A stretch of DNA of 64,000 nucleotides from UBA1858 sp963976865 (lineage in GTDB: Bacteria > Pseudomonadota > Gammaproteobacteria > UBA4575), in assembly GCA_963976865.1 (NCBI GenBank), contig CAXBLY010000001.1:682001-746000 (forward strand). Direction: 5' to 3'. The position numbers and the translations under genes were made by a program. This document shows, piece by piece, positions 31,378 to 42,500 of this stretch. Position 1 is the stretch's first letter, and the number at the start of each line of letters is the position of its first letter. Below the pieces are notes generated by a model that worked only from the letters and a program-made list of their open reading frames with translations, did no database searches and had not been told where the DNA came from.

Positions 31378-33825
31378 GTGCAACCAGGGAGCAGGCGTCG
31401 TTTGGACACTAGTCTAAAAATTAGATCAGAGATGGAATCAAGTGTGTCTAGAGCTTTTAGACAATGGATCACTCTGGGCGCCCTGTTTTTTATGTCTTTA
31501 AACAGTCAGGCCGAAGTGGCGGCTCAGCTTGACTGGGATACATTGACCTGGCCGGCAGGATCAACAAGCCAGACATACACAATTGGATCAGGTGATGTAT
31601 CGATTACATTCAACGGTACGAGTGATACCCCACCTGGAGATACCGGAGCATTAAGCACTAATGACAATGGTATAGATTCACCTTCAATCGATAACACTAA
31701 AACCGGTGGACTGTCACCCGTTGAAGATTCACTTGATATCTATGTGAATTACTCAACAACTCCTTCAGGGTTACAGGAAATTCCCATATTGATTGACTTT
31801 TCACATCCGGGAGGTGTGAGCAATGTCAGTTTTAGTATTTTTGATGTAGATCGAGACCTTAGTGCAAACGGGTTTGTCGACTATGTTGAGGTAACCGCAA
31901 CTACTGATGGTATTAATTATTTTAATCCAACAAGCATAACAGATAGTTCAGCAAACAGTTCTGATGGCACGAAAACAGTTACTGGAACGAATGCATCTAA
32001 TGATAGTGCAAATGGAACAGCAACTTTTGCATTTAGTCACAGTGGTATCACGCAGATAAAAGTCGTTTACGGCAATATCACAACAGCCTATCAGGCTGCT
32101 TCTATTCACGATATAAATTTCAGTTATCTGGCGCCGGATTTAGCAATAACAAAAACACATTCGGGAGTGTTCAATCAGGACGATATTGAATCATATGTAA
32201 TCAGCGTCAGTAATAGTGCAACGGCGATTGATGAACCCGGTGCAATTACTGTGACAGATACTTTGCCTGCAGGATTGAGCTATGACTTGGCATCCGGTGC
32301 AGGCTGGTCATGCGGCGCGTCGGGACAAAATGTGACATGCACGCATGCCGGCCCATTGGCTGCAGGTGATTCTTTACCGGATATTACACTTGATGTTTTG
32401 GTATCCGCTGCTGCCGTGCCATCAGTAATTAATACGGCCAGTGTGGCGGGTACATTGCCGGATGCAAATGAGTCAGATAATTCAGACACCGACACTGCAA
32501 CGGTAACAGGTACATCAGGAATAATAGCTGGTAATAAGCCTTTGTATCTATATTCAGATCCAGGTCTGGATTTGTCGAGAACACCACCGTCTACGTCACA
32601 GTCAAGCGTAAGAATCAGGAAAAATGTAGAAGTCTCAAGGTCATGGGTAATCACTCCTCAAACACAGGCGCCATTAGTGATAGACGGGGATGTAGCAGAG
32701 ATACCTGTTGAATTAATACTGGAAAGATGTAACGGCACATGTTCCAGCAGGACGCGCAGTGTTGAAGTGACTTTATCAACATCACTAGGCGTTATCGGAA
32801 CAGTCACGCGAAACTTAAGCTTAAACGGTAACCCAACAGCTTATACATTTTTGGTGCCGATAAGTGCAGATATAGCCTTGCCAGCATCATCGACAATAAC
32901 GCTGACGGTAAGCAATGTAAGTTCTGGTGGAGGAGGCAGACAGATATTTGTGTTGCCTGAGAATGGCGGAGACAACTCGCGTGTCGAACTAACATCTGAA
33001 ACAGTCATAAATATAGAATCCGTAAAGTTTTATGATGCGGCATACCCTGCGGGAAATGAAGTTACGTCATACATGCCTGGTGATACGGCATATATACGAG
33101 CAGAAGTGAGTGATCCGTTTGGCAGCTTTGATATTAGCAGTGCATTAATAAGCATTATTGATGCGCAAGGTAATAATGTCGTTACTAATGATGGTATGAC
33201 AGAAATACCTGGGGCTAGCGGTGCATTAAAGTCATTTGAATATTCTTATTTAATTCCAGCTGCATCTTCAGGAGTCTGGGACGCAGTCATTATTGCAAAT
33301 GAAGGCAGCGAAGGAATAGTTAGCGATAGTGAAATTGCATCGATCAACGTGGGTGGAACACCCGATTTAGTTTTCCTGAAAACGTCACAAGTGATAAGTG
33401 ACGGTACAGGTGCGACAGCACCAATAGCCAAAGCGATTCCAGGCGCTACAGTATTATACAGGCTGTCAATTACAAATCAGGGCGATGGTGCAACAGATGC
33501 GGGTCTGATGTTGGTCGACCCTATTCCTGCAAGTACTAGCTTGTGTGTTTCAGATCCCTGTGCGCAGGGAGCAGACCCGATTCAATTTATTGATGCACCA
33601 GCAGGGACCAGTACAAGTGGATTGGTATTTGATTATGCAAGTGATGTTGAATTCTCTAAAAGCAGTGGGCCTGCATATATTTATGGAGCAACGTTAACAC
33701 CAGATGCAGATGGTTACGATCAGGGTGTAACTAGTATCAGGGTAAGCCCAGACGGACAATTCAATCCTGCAAGTGGATCGACGCCGGCAGGGTTTGAAAT
33801 CTTATTCAGAGTGCAGGTGAAATGA
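31378..33825 (+). CDS. Large secreted DUF11-domain protein
   Basis: 815 aa. GTG 31378 opens the frame; ATG 31432 (MESSVSRAFRQWITLGALFF) gives a cleaner signal peptide ending NSQA. Residues ~55-250 form a beta-rich adhesion-like region. A DUF11 module lies at ~258-385 (DLAITKTHSGVFNQDDIESY, VTDTLPAGLSYDL, ADSLPDITLDV-like end). A middle beta-sandwich region includes a Cys pair CNGTCSSRTR. A second DUF11-like module is near the C terminus (IPGATVLYRLSITNQGDGAT, LVDPIPASTSLC). No anchor seen, so secreted or held by partner proteins. Overlaps the next gene by 4 bp. Confidence 0.82.
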   Translation: MQPGSRRRLDTSLKIRSEMESSVSRAFRQWITLGALFFMSLNSQAEVAAQLDWDTLTWPAGSTSQTYTIGSGDVSITFNGTSDTPPGDTGALSTNDNGIDSPSIDNTKTGGLSPVEDSLDIYVNYSTTPSGLQEIPILIDFSHPGGVSNVSFSIFDVDRDLSANGFVDYVEVTATTDGINYFNPTSITDSSANSSDGTKTVTGTNASNDSANGTATFAFSHSGITQIKVVYGNITTAYQAASIHDINFSYLAPDLAITKTHSGVFNQDDIESYVISVSNSATAIDEPGAITVTDTLPAGLSYDLASGAGWSCGASGQNVTCTHAGPLAAGDSLPDITLDVLVSAAAVPSVINTASVAGTLPDANESDNSDTDTATVTGTSGIIAGNKPLYLYSDPGLDLSRTPPSTSQSSVRIRKNVEVSRSWVITPQTQAPLVIDGDVAEIPVELILERCNGTCSSRTRSVEVTLSTSLGVIGTVTRNLSLNGNPTAYTFLVPISADIALPASSTITLTVSNVSSGGGGRQIFVLPENGGDNSRVELTSETVINIESVKFYDAAYPAGNEVTSYMPGDTAYIRAEVSDPFGSFDISSALISIIDAQGNNVVTNDGMTEIPGASGALKSFEYSYLIPAASSGVWDAVIIANEGSEGIVSDSEIASINVGGTPDLVFLKTSQVISDGTGATAPIAKAIPGATVLYRLSITNQGDGATDAGLMLVDPIPASTSLCVSDPCAQGADPIQFIDAPAGTSTSGLVFDYASDVEFSKSSGPAYIYGATLTPDADGYDQGVTSIRVSPDGQFNPASGSTPAGFEILFRVQVK

Positions 33826-34835
33826 TGAAGCTGAGTGCTAGCATTATTTCACTGTTAATAACGTTGATCTTTTCGGCGACAGCCAATGCTGTAGGTGTTG
33901 CAGCAGGCACATCTATAGCAAATACCGCCACAGTTGATTTCACAATAGGTGGCACGGCGGGAGTAGCGACAGACACTGATATTTTTCAGGTACAGGAAAT
34001 TATAAACGTAGATGTCGCATGGCAAGATGCTGCAAATGTAATGGTATCGCCGGGTGCTTCGCAACAGGTTTTAACATTTATTGTCACCAATACGGGAAAT
34101 GGTGTTGAAGCATTTTCGCTACAGATAGATAACACCGTCATAGTGACAGATGATTTTGATCCTGTTAACGGGCTTATCTATTTGGATGGGAATGGTAACG
34201 GTGTGTTTGATGGAGCGCCAATAGATCCCGTATACACGGCGGGTTCAAATGACCCTGTGCTTAATGCCAATGGTATAGACACACAAATAATATTTCTGGT
34301 TAGTGATATCCCTGCTGGTGGAACAGCAGGTCAGACAGGTGAAAGCGAGTTAACCGTGGATGCGCTAACACCAGGGGCATCGGGTGCCGCAGCAGGTACA
34401 AATCTTGATGGTGCCGGTGATGGTGGTATCGATGCAGTTGTAGGTGTCAGTCAGGCAAATGATAGAACGACCGGCATATACGAAATAGATGTATCTCCAG
34501 TTGATGTTGGTATCGTCAAATCATCCCAGGTAATCAGCAATGGTAATGGCTGTTCAGCTGCACCGTGCTCACCAGTGCCAGGTGCCACGATACGTTATTC
34601 GCTGCAAGTAAACATTTCAGGTGTAGGCACAGTAAACAGTCTCGTCATCACCGACCCGATTCCAAACAACACGACTTATCTTACAGAGAGTATCAGTCTG
34701 AATAATGCTTCTCTGACGGATAGTAGTGCTGATGCGGATGCAGGAAACTTTTCTGCAAATACGGTAACTGTCGACTTGGGAGATATCTCGAGTGCAGCTA
34801 CTCATCTTATAACTTTCGATGTAACCATAAACTAA
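33822..34835 (+). CDS. Secreted DUF11-type protein, paralogue A
   Basis: 337 aa with signal peptide MMKLSASIISLLITLIFS ending ANA. The mature protein starts VGVAAGTSIANTATVDF, a motif shared with the 35388 gene and, loosely, the giant. It continues with a WQDAANVMVSPGASQQV repeat-like segment and ends in a DUF11 module (SPVPGATIRYSLQVNISGVG, VITDPIPNNTTYLTES). Extracytoplasmic beta-sandwich structure is predicted. ATGATGA overlap with the preceding stop indicates coupled translation. Confidence 0.8.
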   Translation: MMKLSASIISLLITLIFSATANAVGVAAGTSIANTATVDFTIGGTAGVATDTDIFQVQEIINVDVAWQDAANVMVSPGASQQVLTFIVTNTGNGVEAFSLQIDNTVIVTDDFDPVNGLIYLDGNGNGVFDGAPIDPVYTAGSNDPVLNANGIDTQIIFLVSDIPAGGTAGQTGESELTVDALTPGASGAAAGTNLDGAGDGGIDAVVGVSQANDRTTGIYEIDVSPVDVGIVKSSQVISNGNGCSAAPCSPVPGATIRYSLQVNISGVGTVNSLVITDPIPNNTTYLTESISLNNASLTDSSADADAGNFSANTVTVDLGDISSAATHLITFDVTIN

Positions 34836-34848
34836 AAAGGAGAACAAA

Positions 34849-35352
34849 GTGAATAAATACTTCCTGACATTCACAAAAACACTCTGTGTGTTCTTAATGG
34901 CATCAGTCTATTCAATGGTCAATGCCAATTCCTCCGACGCAATTGAAGTAAGTTCTATCGTTGAGCTGGAGATTGTTTCACTGGATAAGCAAGGTAATGA
35001 AATTATCAAGCGTATTCCTGCTGAAAAAGTAACTCCTGGTAGCGAAGTAATTTATACAACGCGTTTCAAACATAACGGTACTGAGCCAGCAGCGGATATT
35101 GTCATTTCGAATCCAATTCCTGAGCACACTACATATAAAGTAGGTAGTGCAAAAGGTGATGATGCAGAAATGTTTTATTCCATAGATGGCGGTAAATCGT
35201 TTCATCAGCCAGATCAACTTGTTGTAGTGGGTAAAGACGGTAGTACGCGTGTAGCCGAAGCAAAGGATTACACGGATATCCGCTGGATTTACAAAAGAGA
35301 GTTGCAACAAGGTGACGTGGGGACGGTCGAGTTTCGAGTTGTTCTTAAATAA
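34849..35352 (+). CDS. Small secreted DUF11-like protein
   Basis: 167 aa, signal peptide MNKYFLTFTKTLCVFLMASV ending VNA. A single beta domain carries the DUF11 skeleton without repeats: KVTPGSEVIYTTRFKHNG, IVISNPIPEHTTYKVGSA, DIRWIYKRELQQGDVGTVEF. GTG 34849 has a strong AAAAGGAGA site 5 nt upstream. Smallest member of the locus; it could be a subunit, cap or chaperone-like partner for the larger ones. That is inference. Confidence 0.82.
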   Translation: MNKYFLTFTKTLCVFLMASVYSMVNANSSDAIEVSSIVELEIVSLDKQGNEIIKRIPAEKVTPGSEVIYTTRFKHNGTEPAADIVISNPIPEHTTYKVGSAKGDDAEMFYSIDGGKSFHQPDQLVVVGKDGSTRVAEAKDYTDIRWIYKRELQQGDVGTVEFRVVLK

Positions 35353-35387
35353 TCGTATCCAAGAGTAAAGTACAAGGAGTACATAGT

Positions 35388-36497
35388 ATGGATAATATAA
35401 GCAATAGATATTTTGCAAGAATTGTGATGAGTTTAATGCTCATTGCAGGTTTTGTTTCACAGGTGCATGCAGTTGGTACACCAGCTGGAACACAAGTGGA
35501 TAACCAGGCGACCCTGAATTACTCGGTTGGTGGAACAGCGCAAATCCCGGTGACTTCGGATGACCCAAATCAGGGTGGAGCAAATGATGCTACAAGTTTC
35601 ATCGTCGATACCAAGGTTGATGTGACAGTGACCTGGCAGGACGGTGCAAACGTACAGGTAGCACCTGGACAGGATGGAGCAACTCCATTGCCAAATCCAC
35701 CATCAGTGCTGGAATTTCTGGTAACTAATGAAGGTAATGCTGATTTCCAGGATTTCGCATTAAGTTCTGCAAATGTTGGTGGAGATGATTTTGACCCAAG
35801 TGCAGTGCAGATTTATGTTGATGATGGTGACGGTGTTTATAACTCAGCGCTAGATACAGCAACATTTATTGATGAATTGAGTTCTGATTCAACGGGTGGT
35901 GCGAATGAAATAACAGTATTTGTTGTTGGTTCAATTCCATCATCACAGACAAATGGTCAGACATCAAATATCGCGTTAATTGCGACTGCGCATGAAGCCT
36001 CGGGTTCAACAGGTTCACTGGGTGCGTTAACAGTAGCGGATACACTCGATAATGATATTGCATTTGGTGCAGGTGCAAATCAAATAGTGTTTGCAGACGC
36101 AGCAGGTACGGCAGCGACAGATCTGGTCACTGACGGTGAGCACTCTGCAACGGGTACTTATGTCATTGCGGCAACATCAGTGGCTGTACGCAAGTCATCT
36201 ACTGTGACGGATGATGGTCTTGGCAATACTTCTGCAACTGCAAAAGCAATCCCGGGTGCAACTGTCACTTACTCAATTGAGATTGAGAATTCGGGTGCAA
36301 CTGGTGCAACTGCGATAACGTTAACTGATCCAATCGATGTGAGTAATTTGTCATACAACAACCCTAGCGTGTCATTTGATGCGGGTTGTGGTGGTGCGAC
36401 CAGTGAAAGTTTTAGTAGTCCAAATCTTACGGTCAATGTGGGATCGATAGCAGCTGGTACTACATGCACGGTTACGTTTGACGTGACTATTCTTTAG
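35388..36497 (+). CDS. Secreted DUF11-type protein, paralogue B
   Basis: 369 aa, paralogue of the 33822 product. Signal peptide ends VHA, then VGTPAGTQVDNQATLNYSVG, TWQDGANVQVAPGQ and a terminal DUF11 module (AIPGATVTYSIEIENSGATG, ITLTDPIDVSNLSY) with two Cys. Rich in Thr, Ser, Asn, Gly and Asp, few Lys: typical surface beta protein. AAGGAG precedes ATG 35388. A perfect hairpin follows its stop by 26 bp, ahead of the giant gene. Confidence 0.82.
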   Translation: MDNISNRYFARIVMSLMLIAGFVSQVHAVGTPAGTQVDNQATLNYSVGGTAQIPVTSDDPNQGGANDATSFIVDTKVDVTVTWQDGANVQVAPGQDGATPLPNPPSVLEFLVTNEGNADFQDFALSSANVGGDDFDPSAVQIYVDDGDGVYNSALDTATFIDELSSDSTGGANEITVFVVGSIPSSQTNGQTSNIALIATAHEASGSTGSLGALTVADTLDNDIAFGAGANQIVFADAAGTAATDLVTDGEHSATGTYVIAATSVAVRKSSTVTDDGLGNTSATAKAIPGATVTYSIEIENSGATGATAITLTDPIDVSNLSYNNPSVSFDAGCGGATSESFSSPNLTVNVGSIAAGTTCTVTFDVTIL

Positions 36498-36523
36498 TTA
36501 CTCAATGTAATTTGTCAGGAAGC

Positions 36524-36550
36524 GCACGCGAACAGATAATGTTCGCGTGC
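36524..36550 (+). other. Perfect 10-bp hairpin in DUF11 operon
   Basis: GCACGCGAAC - AGATAAT - GTTCGCGTGC: ten uninterrupted pairs around a 7-nt loop, with no T-run after it. It sits between the 35388 gene and the giant, 7 bp before ATG 36558. Candidate roles are mRNA processing or stabilisation, partial termination, or control of translation of the giant. Confidence 0.75.
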
Positions 36551-36557
36551 AATACTG

Positions 36558-39500
36558 ATGCGAAGGATTGCAAATACAAGTATGGCTTGCATACATAACG
36601 AGTGTATGCAGATAGATCAGGCGCCAAAGTCTGATGATCGTCTGTGGATGCAGCTTGTCCTTGTATTGAATTTACTGATACTAATTATACTAAATACAGT
36701 GTTTTCAGTGGCGTATGCGGTACCACCAGGGACTGTCATTACTAATACGGCTGTTGCCAATTTCGAAATAGCATCAGTGCCACAATCACGCTTTTCTAAT
36801 TCTGTTGATGTCACGACAACTGTCAATCTCAGTCCTGCAACAATCTCTTTTTTACAGTATTCACCAACAGGAGCAGGATCAACGCCTACCAACTCATCTC
36901 CAACGGGATGCAGCAGCAGTGGCGAAAGTGGGCCTTTTGTACCTTTAGCTAACCCAACTTTCCCGGGTACGGGCGTGTTGAATGTTGCTAGTCCTGTTGA
37001 TCTGGCCCCTGCGAATAGTTATCACCAGGGAGAACCTGTTTTCATTAGAGTCAATGATGCGAATAGAAATTTAAACAGTGCCATCCGGGACACGCTGGTA
37101 GTCACAATCAGATCGACGAATATCGGGGATCTTGAAGTTTTGGAATTATATGAAACTGATGTTAATACGGGCGAGTTTGTAGGCTTTATACAAACAGTAA
37201 CAACACCAGTAACCCCTAATGACTGTGTGCTGGCAGTTGTTACGAATGGGTTGATCGAGGTCAGTTATACAGATATTTATGACAATACCGACACAGTGAG
37301 TACAAATGTCTTGGTTGATCCGTTTGGTATCGTATTTAATAGTTCAACAGGTGCTCCTGTGAATGGAATATCTGTGACACTGATCAACACAGTTACAAAT
37401 TTACCTGCCGCGGTGTTTGGAGACGACCTGGTAAGTGCCTATCCGTCTACTGTAATAACGGGATCTAGCGTGACGGATGCCGGGGGTACTGTATATAACT
37501 TTGGGTCTGGCGAGTATCGCTTTCCATCTGTTGCACCCGGTACTTATCGCCTGCAAATTGATAATGATACATTTGTTGCTCCATCAACAATATCGATAGC
37601 GCAGTTACAGGCATTACCAAATGCACCATTTGCGCTGGACGCAAATGCCTCATATGGACAGAATTTTACATTGGTAGTGGGTCCGCCACTGAATGTGGAT
37701 ATACCTGTTGATCCTGTTGAAGACGTGTTGTTTGTTACTAAAAATGCTTCTAAAGATGAAGTTGCGATCGGTGATTTCATGCAATATGAAATTATTGTCG
37801 CGAATAATCGACTATCGAATGTTGCTGCAAATGCAGTATTGACTGACACATTGCCGACTGGGTTTCGATTTCAGCAAGACTCGTTACAGATAGGGGGAAG
37901 CTACGTTGCTGACCCTGTCATATCTTCAGATGGTCGCACGATGTCAGTTTCGCTAGGTGATATTGCTGCATCAAACACGGTGACGGCAAGGTATGTCGTT
38001 GAAATTACTTCAGGCGCAGCATTTGGCACTGCGATAAACTCGGCACAGGTTAGTGATGCAGCAAACGTCTCATCAAATGTTGCGCAAGCGGCTGTACAGG
38101 TGATTGATGATTTACTAGGCACACGAAGTTTCCTGATAGGAACAGTTGCACAGAATGCATGTCAGGAACCTGGAAAGAATTATAGTGAAATAAATTACAC
38201 TCTGAAGAGCAAGTATCAGGGCAATGAATTCATACATACTCTCGAAATCAGTCCGTCAGGTGATTTTAATGAAATGCTGGACGTTGAAGTGCAGCTTCCC
38301 AGACTGCTGACCTACAAACCTTCATCGAGCAGGCTGAATGGAAATATTTATAATGATCCATTATCGCAAGCAGAAACATTATTGTTTACAGTCAAGCCTG
38401 GTCGCGCTAAACAGGTGCTGAGTTTCAGTACAATTGGTGATGCTGAATATACAGGCAGGTTTGAAATAAAGGCAAGGCTGCTGTCAGATAAAAAGCGCAG
38501 AGCAAATGCCAGCAGCGGATGGGCTTTGAATATCTATAAGGCCGATGGCGATATATCCATATTAGAACCTGTAAGTAGCGAAACAACATTGAAGTTATCA
38601 CCGTCCAGTGTTGCAAAAGGTGTTTCAAATATTCGTTTGTTCCTCGAAGATGGGAGATATGTGCTCACAGATGATCGAGGCATGTATCACTTTGAAGCGA
38701 TAGAGCCTGGTACCCACGTAGTTCAGTTAGATCCTGAAAGTATTCCCGAGCATCTGGAAATACACGAATGTATTGGCAATACCAGAATTGCAGAAGCTAA
38801 ATATTCACAGTTCGTTGATATACAGCCGGGTCTGCTATGGCGTGCAAATTTTTATTTGCGTGAAAAGCAGCCTGAAACGAAAACGATTCACATGCGGTTA
38901 ACGAGTGATATGAGTGGTGATGATATCGCATATAAATTAGCGCTAGAAGGCAAGTTTGATGGTTTGAATAATGTACGCGCTACAATTGTATTGCCAGACG
39001 GAATTGAATATATACCGGGAAGTTCATCATTAAACGGAGTGGCGGGAACTGAGCCAGGAAATACGTTTGGTTCGCTAACATATCGACTGGCTGAGCTGCT
39101 TTCAAAAGATAACAATAACGTCATTCGTTTCAAAGCGGCTGGAACACCTCTTGCACAAGGTGAAATAAGTGCTCAGGCATTGATTACATACGATGTTGGC
39201 GAACTGAAAAATCAGCGACTAAACGCAGTGACTAATACACTGTTACATCAAAAGGAGCGTTCCAGGCAGAATAAGTATGTGTTGAGGTCAAATTTTAACT
39301 CGCTCTCTGCGCAGTTGAATATGAAAGGGCTCAATGATCTTGAAGAGCTGATATCAAACGTGAGCAAACATAAGGTAAATAAAATACAGATAACAGGACA
39401 TACAGATAATCAGCCTATCCGGACTGGATATCAAAATGTGTACTCAGATAATCAGGCTTTATCAGAATCAAGAGCGTCGGCAGTCGCTGATTATTTGCGA

Positions 39501-42500
39501 AGCGCGCTGAAATTAACAGATGAACAGGTTCATGTAAGAGGTGTGGGTGATTCAATTCCGATTGCGGATAACTCAAGCAGTAATGGCCGAGCAATGAATC
39601 GTCGCGTGGAAGTAACAATTAACAGTCTGGAAGTGACGAGAGAAAAGCAATTTGAAGTATTAGGCAAGAAGAGTGGAGAAAGCTCAACGGTTGTCACTAC
39701 TGTGCCCACGCCAGTGTCAGATTTGGAAAACAAATTGCCTGAAATTAATATTAATAGAGCGCCTGATTACAATAAAGCCTGGCTGGACAGGGCTGACAAT
39801 ACACTGGAGTGGTTATTACCGTTGGAAAACGCCAATCCTGAAATACCTTCTGTTGATATAGCAGTAAAGCATGCGAGAGGACATAAGATTGTATTGAAAT
39901 TAAATGGAGAAAAAGTCAGTGCTCTGAATATAGATAGTAAATTATTTAGCACAGATAATCAGCGCGTGATTTCAAGCTGGCGGGGTGTTGATATTATAGA
40001 AGGTGATAACATGCTTGAAGCCATCACTTACGACACTAATGATATCGAGCAGGATAGAATTCAAAGAAACCTGCATTTATCAGGGCAACCTGTGAGAGCT
40101 GAACTGCTGCCAGAATATTCCCGACTACAGGCTAATGGTCGTAGCCCAATTATAATAGCGATTAAATTTTATGATCGTTGGGATTATCCAGCGCGACCAG
40201 GTATTGTAGGTTCATATCAGCTTTCACCAGAATATACTGATGCAGCTCTAAAAGAACAGCTCGACAAGCAACCATTAAATAGTCTTCTCCAAGGGCGCAC
40301 CAGATATAAAATCGCCGCGGGTGGAATAGCATATATTGAGCTGGAGCCGAGTTCGCGCAGCGGTAAAGCGGTATTGGATTTTGAGTTTATAGATAACCGC
40401 AAACAGACAATCTCCGCATGGTTAACTGCATCGCAGAGAGAATGGATACTGGTCGGTTTAGCGGAAGGTACAGCTGGTTATAATAAGGTCTCCGGAAATG
40501 CGCAGGCGCTTGATGATCATCAACACGAAGATGATTTATATGAAGATGGCAGACTGGCTTTTTATGGAAAAGGTAAAGTTAAAGGTGAATGGTTGTTAAC
40601 ACTTGCTTATGACTCGGAACGCAAAGAAAGAAATTCATCTGAGCGACTGTTCCAGACTATTGATCCAGATGAATACTATAGTTTATACGGTGATGCGACG
40701 GAGCAGCAATTTGACGCAGCAAGTTCACGTAAACTGTATTTGAAGATAGAGAAACAACAGTTTTATGCATTGTTTGGCGATTTCAACACTGATTTAACCG
40801 TGACTGAATTAGCTCGTTACAGTCGTAGTATGACGGGTGTTAAGAGTGAGTTTGAAGGTGAACATTACGGCTATAACGCATTTGCAGCTGATACTGATCA
40901 GGTATTTGCGCGAGATGAAATTCAGGGTAATGGCACATCAGGGCTGTACCGTTTATCGAACACGGGAATTATTGTTAATAGTGAAAAGGTGCGACTGGAA
41001 ACACGTGATAGATTTCAGCCTCAGAGAGTAATATCGGAACAGGGACTGAGCCAGTTCCTGGATTATAGTATTGATACTGTTAACGGGACACTATTCTTTA
41101 AGCAACCTGTTCAAAGCAGAGATGATGACTTTAACCCTGTTTATATTGTTGTCGAATATGAAGTGTCTGGCGCTAACGATCGTCAGGTTACCGCAGGTGG
41201 ACGTGCCAACATTTTCAGCAAAGACAAGAGGATGGAATTAGGACTAAGCGGTGTGAAGCAGGGCGATACGAATACGGAAGGGAATCTGATTGGTGTGGAT
41301 GCTAGATACCAAATCTCCAGCCACACCGAGTTTCAAGTGGAAGCTGCTGTGAGCAAAACAACTGTAGATAATAATACACGTAATGGAACCGCATACCTTG
41401 CAGAGTTACAACATGCATCGGAACGTGCAGATGCGAACGTCTATTTTCGACGCCAGGCGACCTCGTTTGGACTGGAACAGCAGAGTGCGAACAATGATGG
41501 TAGCAAACGATATGGGGTAGATGCTCGCTATAAAGTGAATGATAGTGTGAACATCAATAGTGAAATTTACCGTGATGAAGTGCTTGCCAATGATAATAAA
41601 CGCACAGTCGCTGCATTAGAGCTTGAGAAATCACTAAAGCAATATGAAGTGGCAGCGGGTGTTGCATATGCGAATGACAAAATTGAGGACCAGGATAATA
41701 ATGATTCAGTACTGGCAACAGGGCGTGCAGCCAGATATCTGATAGAAAATAAATTAAAAGTGCGTGCAGATGCGGAAATAGAGGTTACCAATGATAATTC
41801 TGTCGATCACCCAAGTAGATTAATTGGTGGGGCTGATTACCGCCTGAATCAGGCAACTGAATTGTTTGCAGAGCATGAATATACACAGGGAGAAGATCAG
41901 GATACAAATACCACCAGAGTGGGCACGCGTGTAACGCCATGGAATCAAGCCACCATTAACTCTTCAGTAGAACAGCAGTTTAATGAAGATGGCGAGCGTC
42001 TCTTTGGCAATCTGGGTCTTGTTCAGGGCTGGCAATATAATGATAATTTCCAGCTGGACTTTAGTATTGACCGGTCTCATACATTTCGAGATCCGGGTGG
42101 GCAAGCATTTAACAGTAATGCTGCACTCTCTTCCGGAACAGTGACTGATGATTTTACGGCAGCATCGGTGGGTGCAAACTACGTAGAAGATACATGGTCA
42201 TCATCTTCGCGTGCAGAATATCGTACGAGTGATGCTGATATTCAGCGCAGTCTGTTTATTGGATATTTTAGAGAGCAGAACACAGGATTTGGTATGTCTC
42301 TGGATATGCAGGTATTTGATACTGATCGACGCAGCGGTTCAGATGAAACCCTGGCCGAGATTAACTATTCAGTTGCATACAGGCCAGATAGCAGTGCATG
42401 GACGATATTGAATCGATTTGATCTTGAATACGATAGTGCGAATAGCGATGATTCCAGTATTCGTACCAGAAAAGCGGTTAATAATCTTAATTTAAACTAC

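Noticed and set aside
34978..35418. Minus-strand 146-aa reading frame opposite DUF11 genes
   Set aside because: A shadow of the low-complexity DUF11 coding sequence; rich in Tyr/Ile/Cys as expected for antisense of Asn/Thr/Val codons, no ribosome site.
36617..36892. Minus-strand 91-aa frame at the start of the giant gene
   Set aside because: Antisense shadow; the plus-strand frame is open for 6.3 kb with clear domains.
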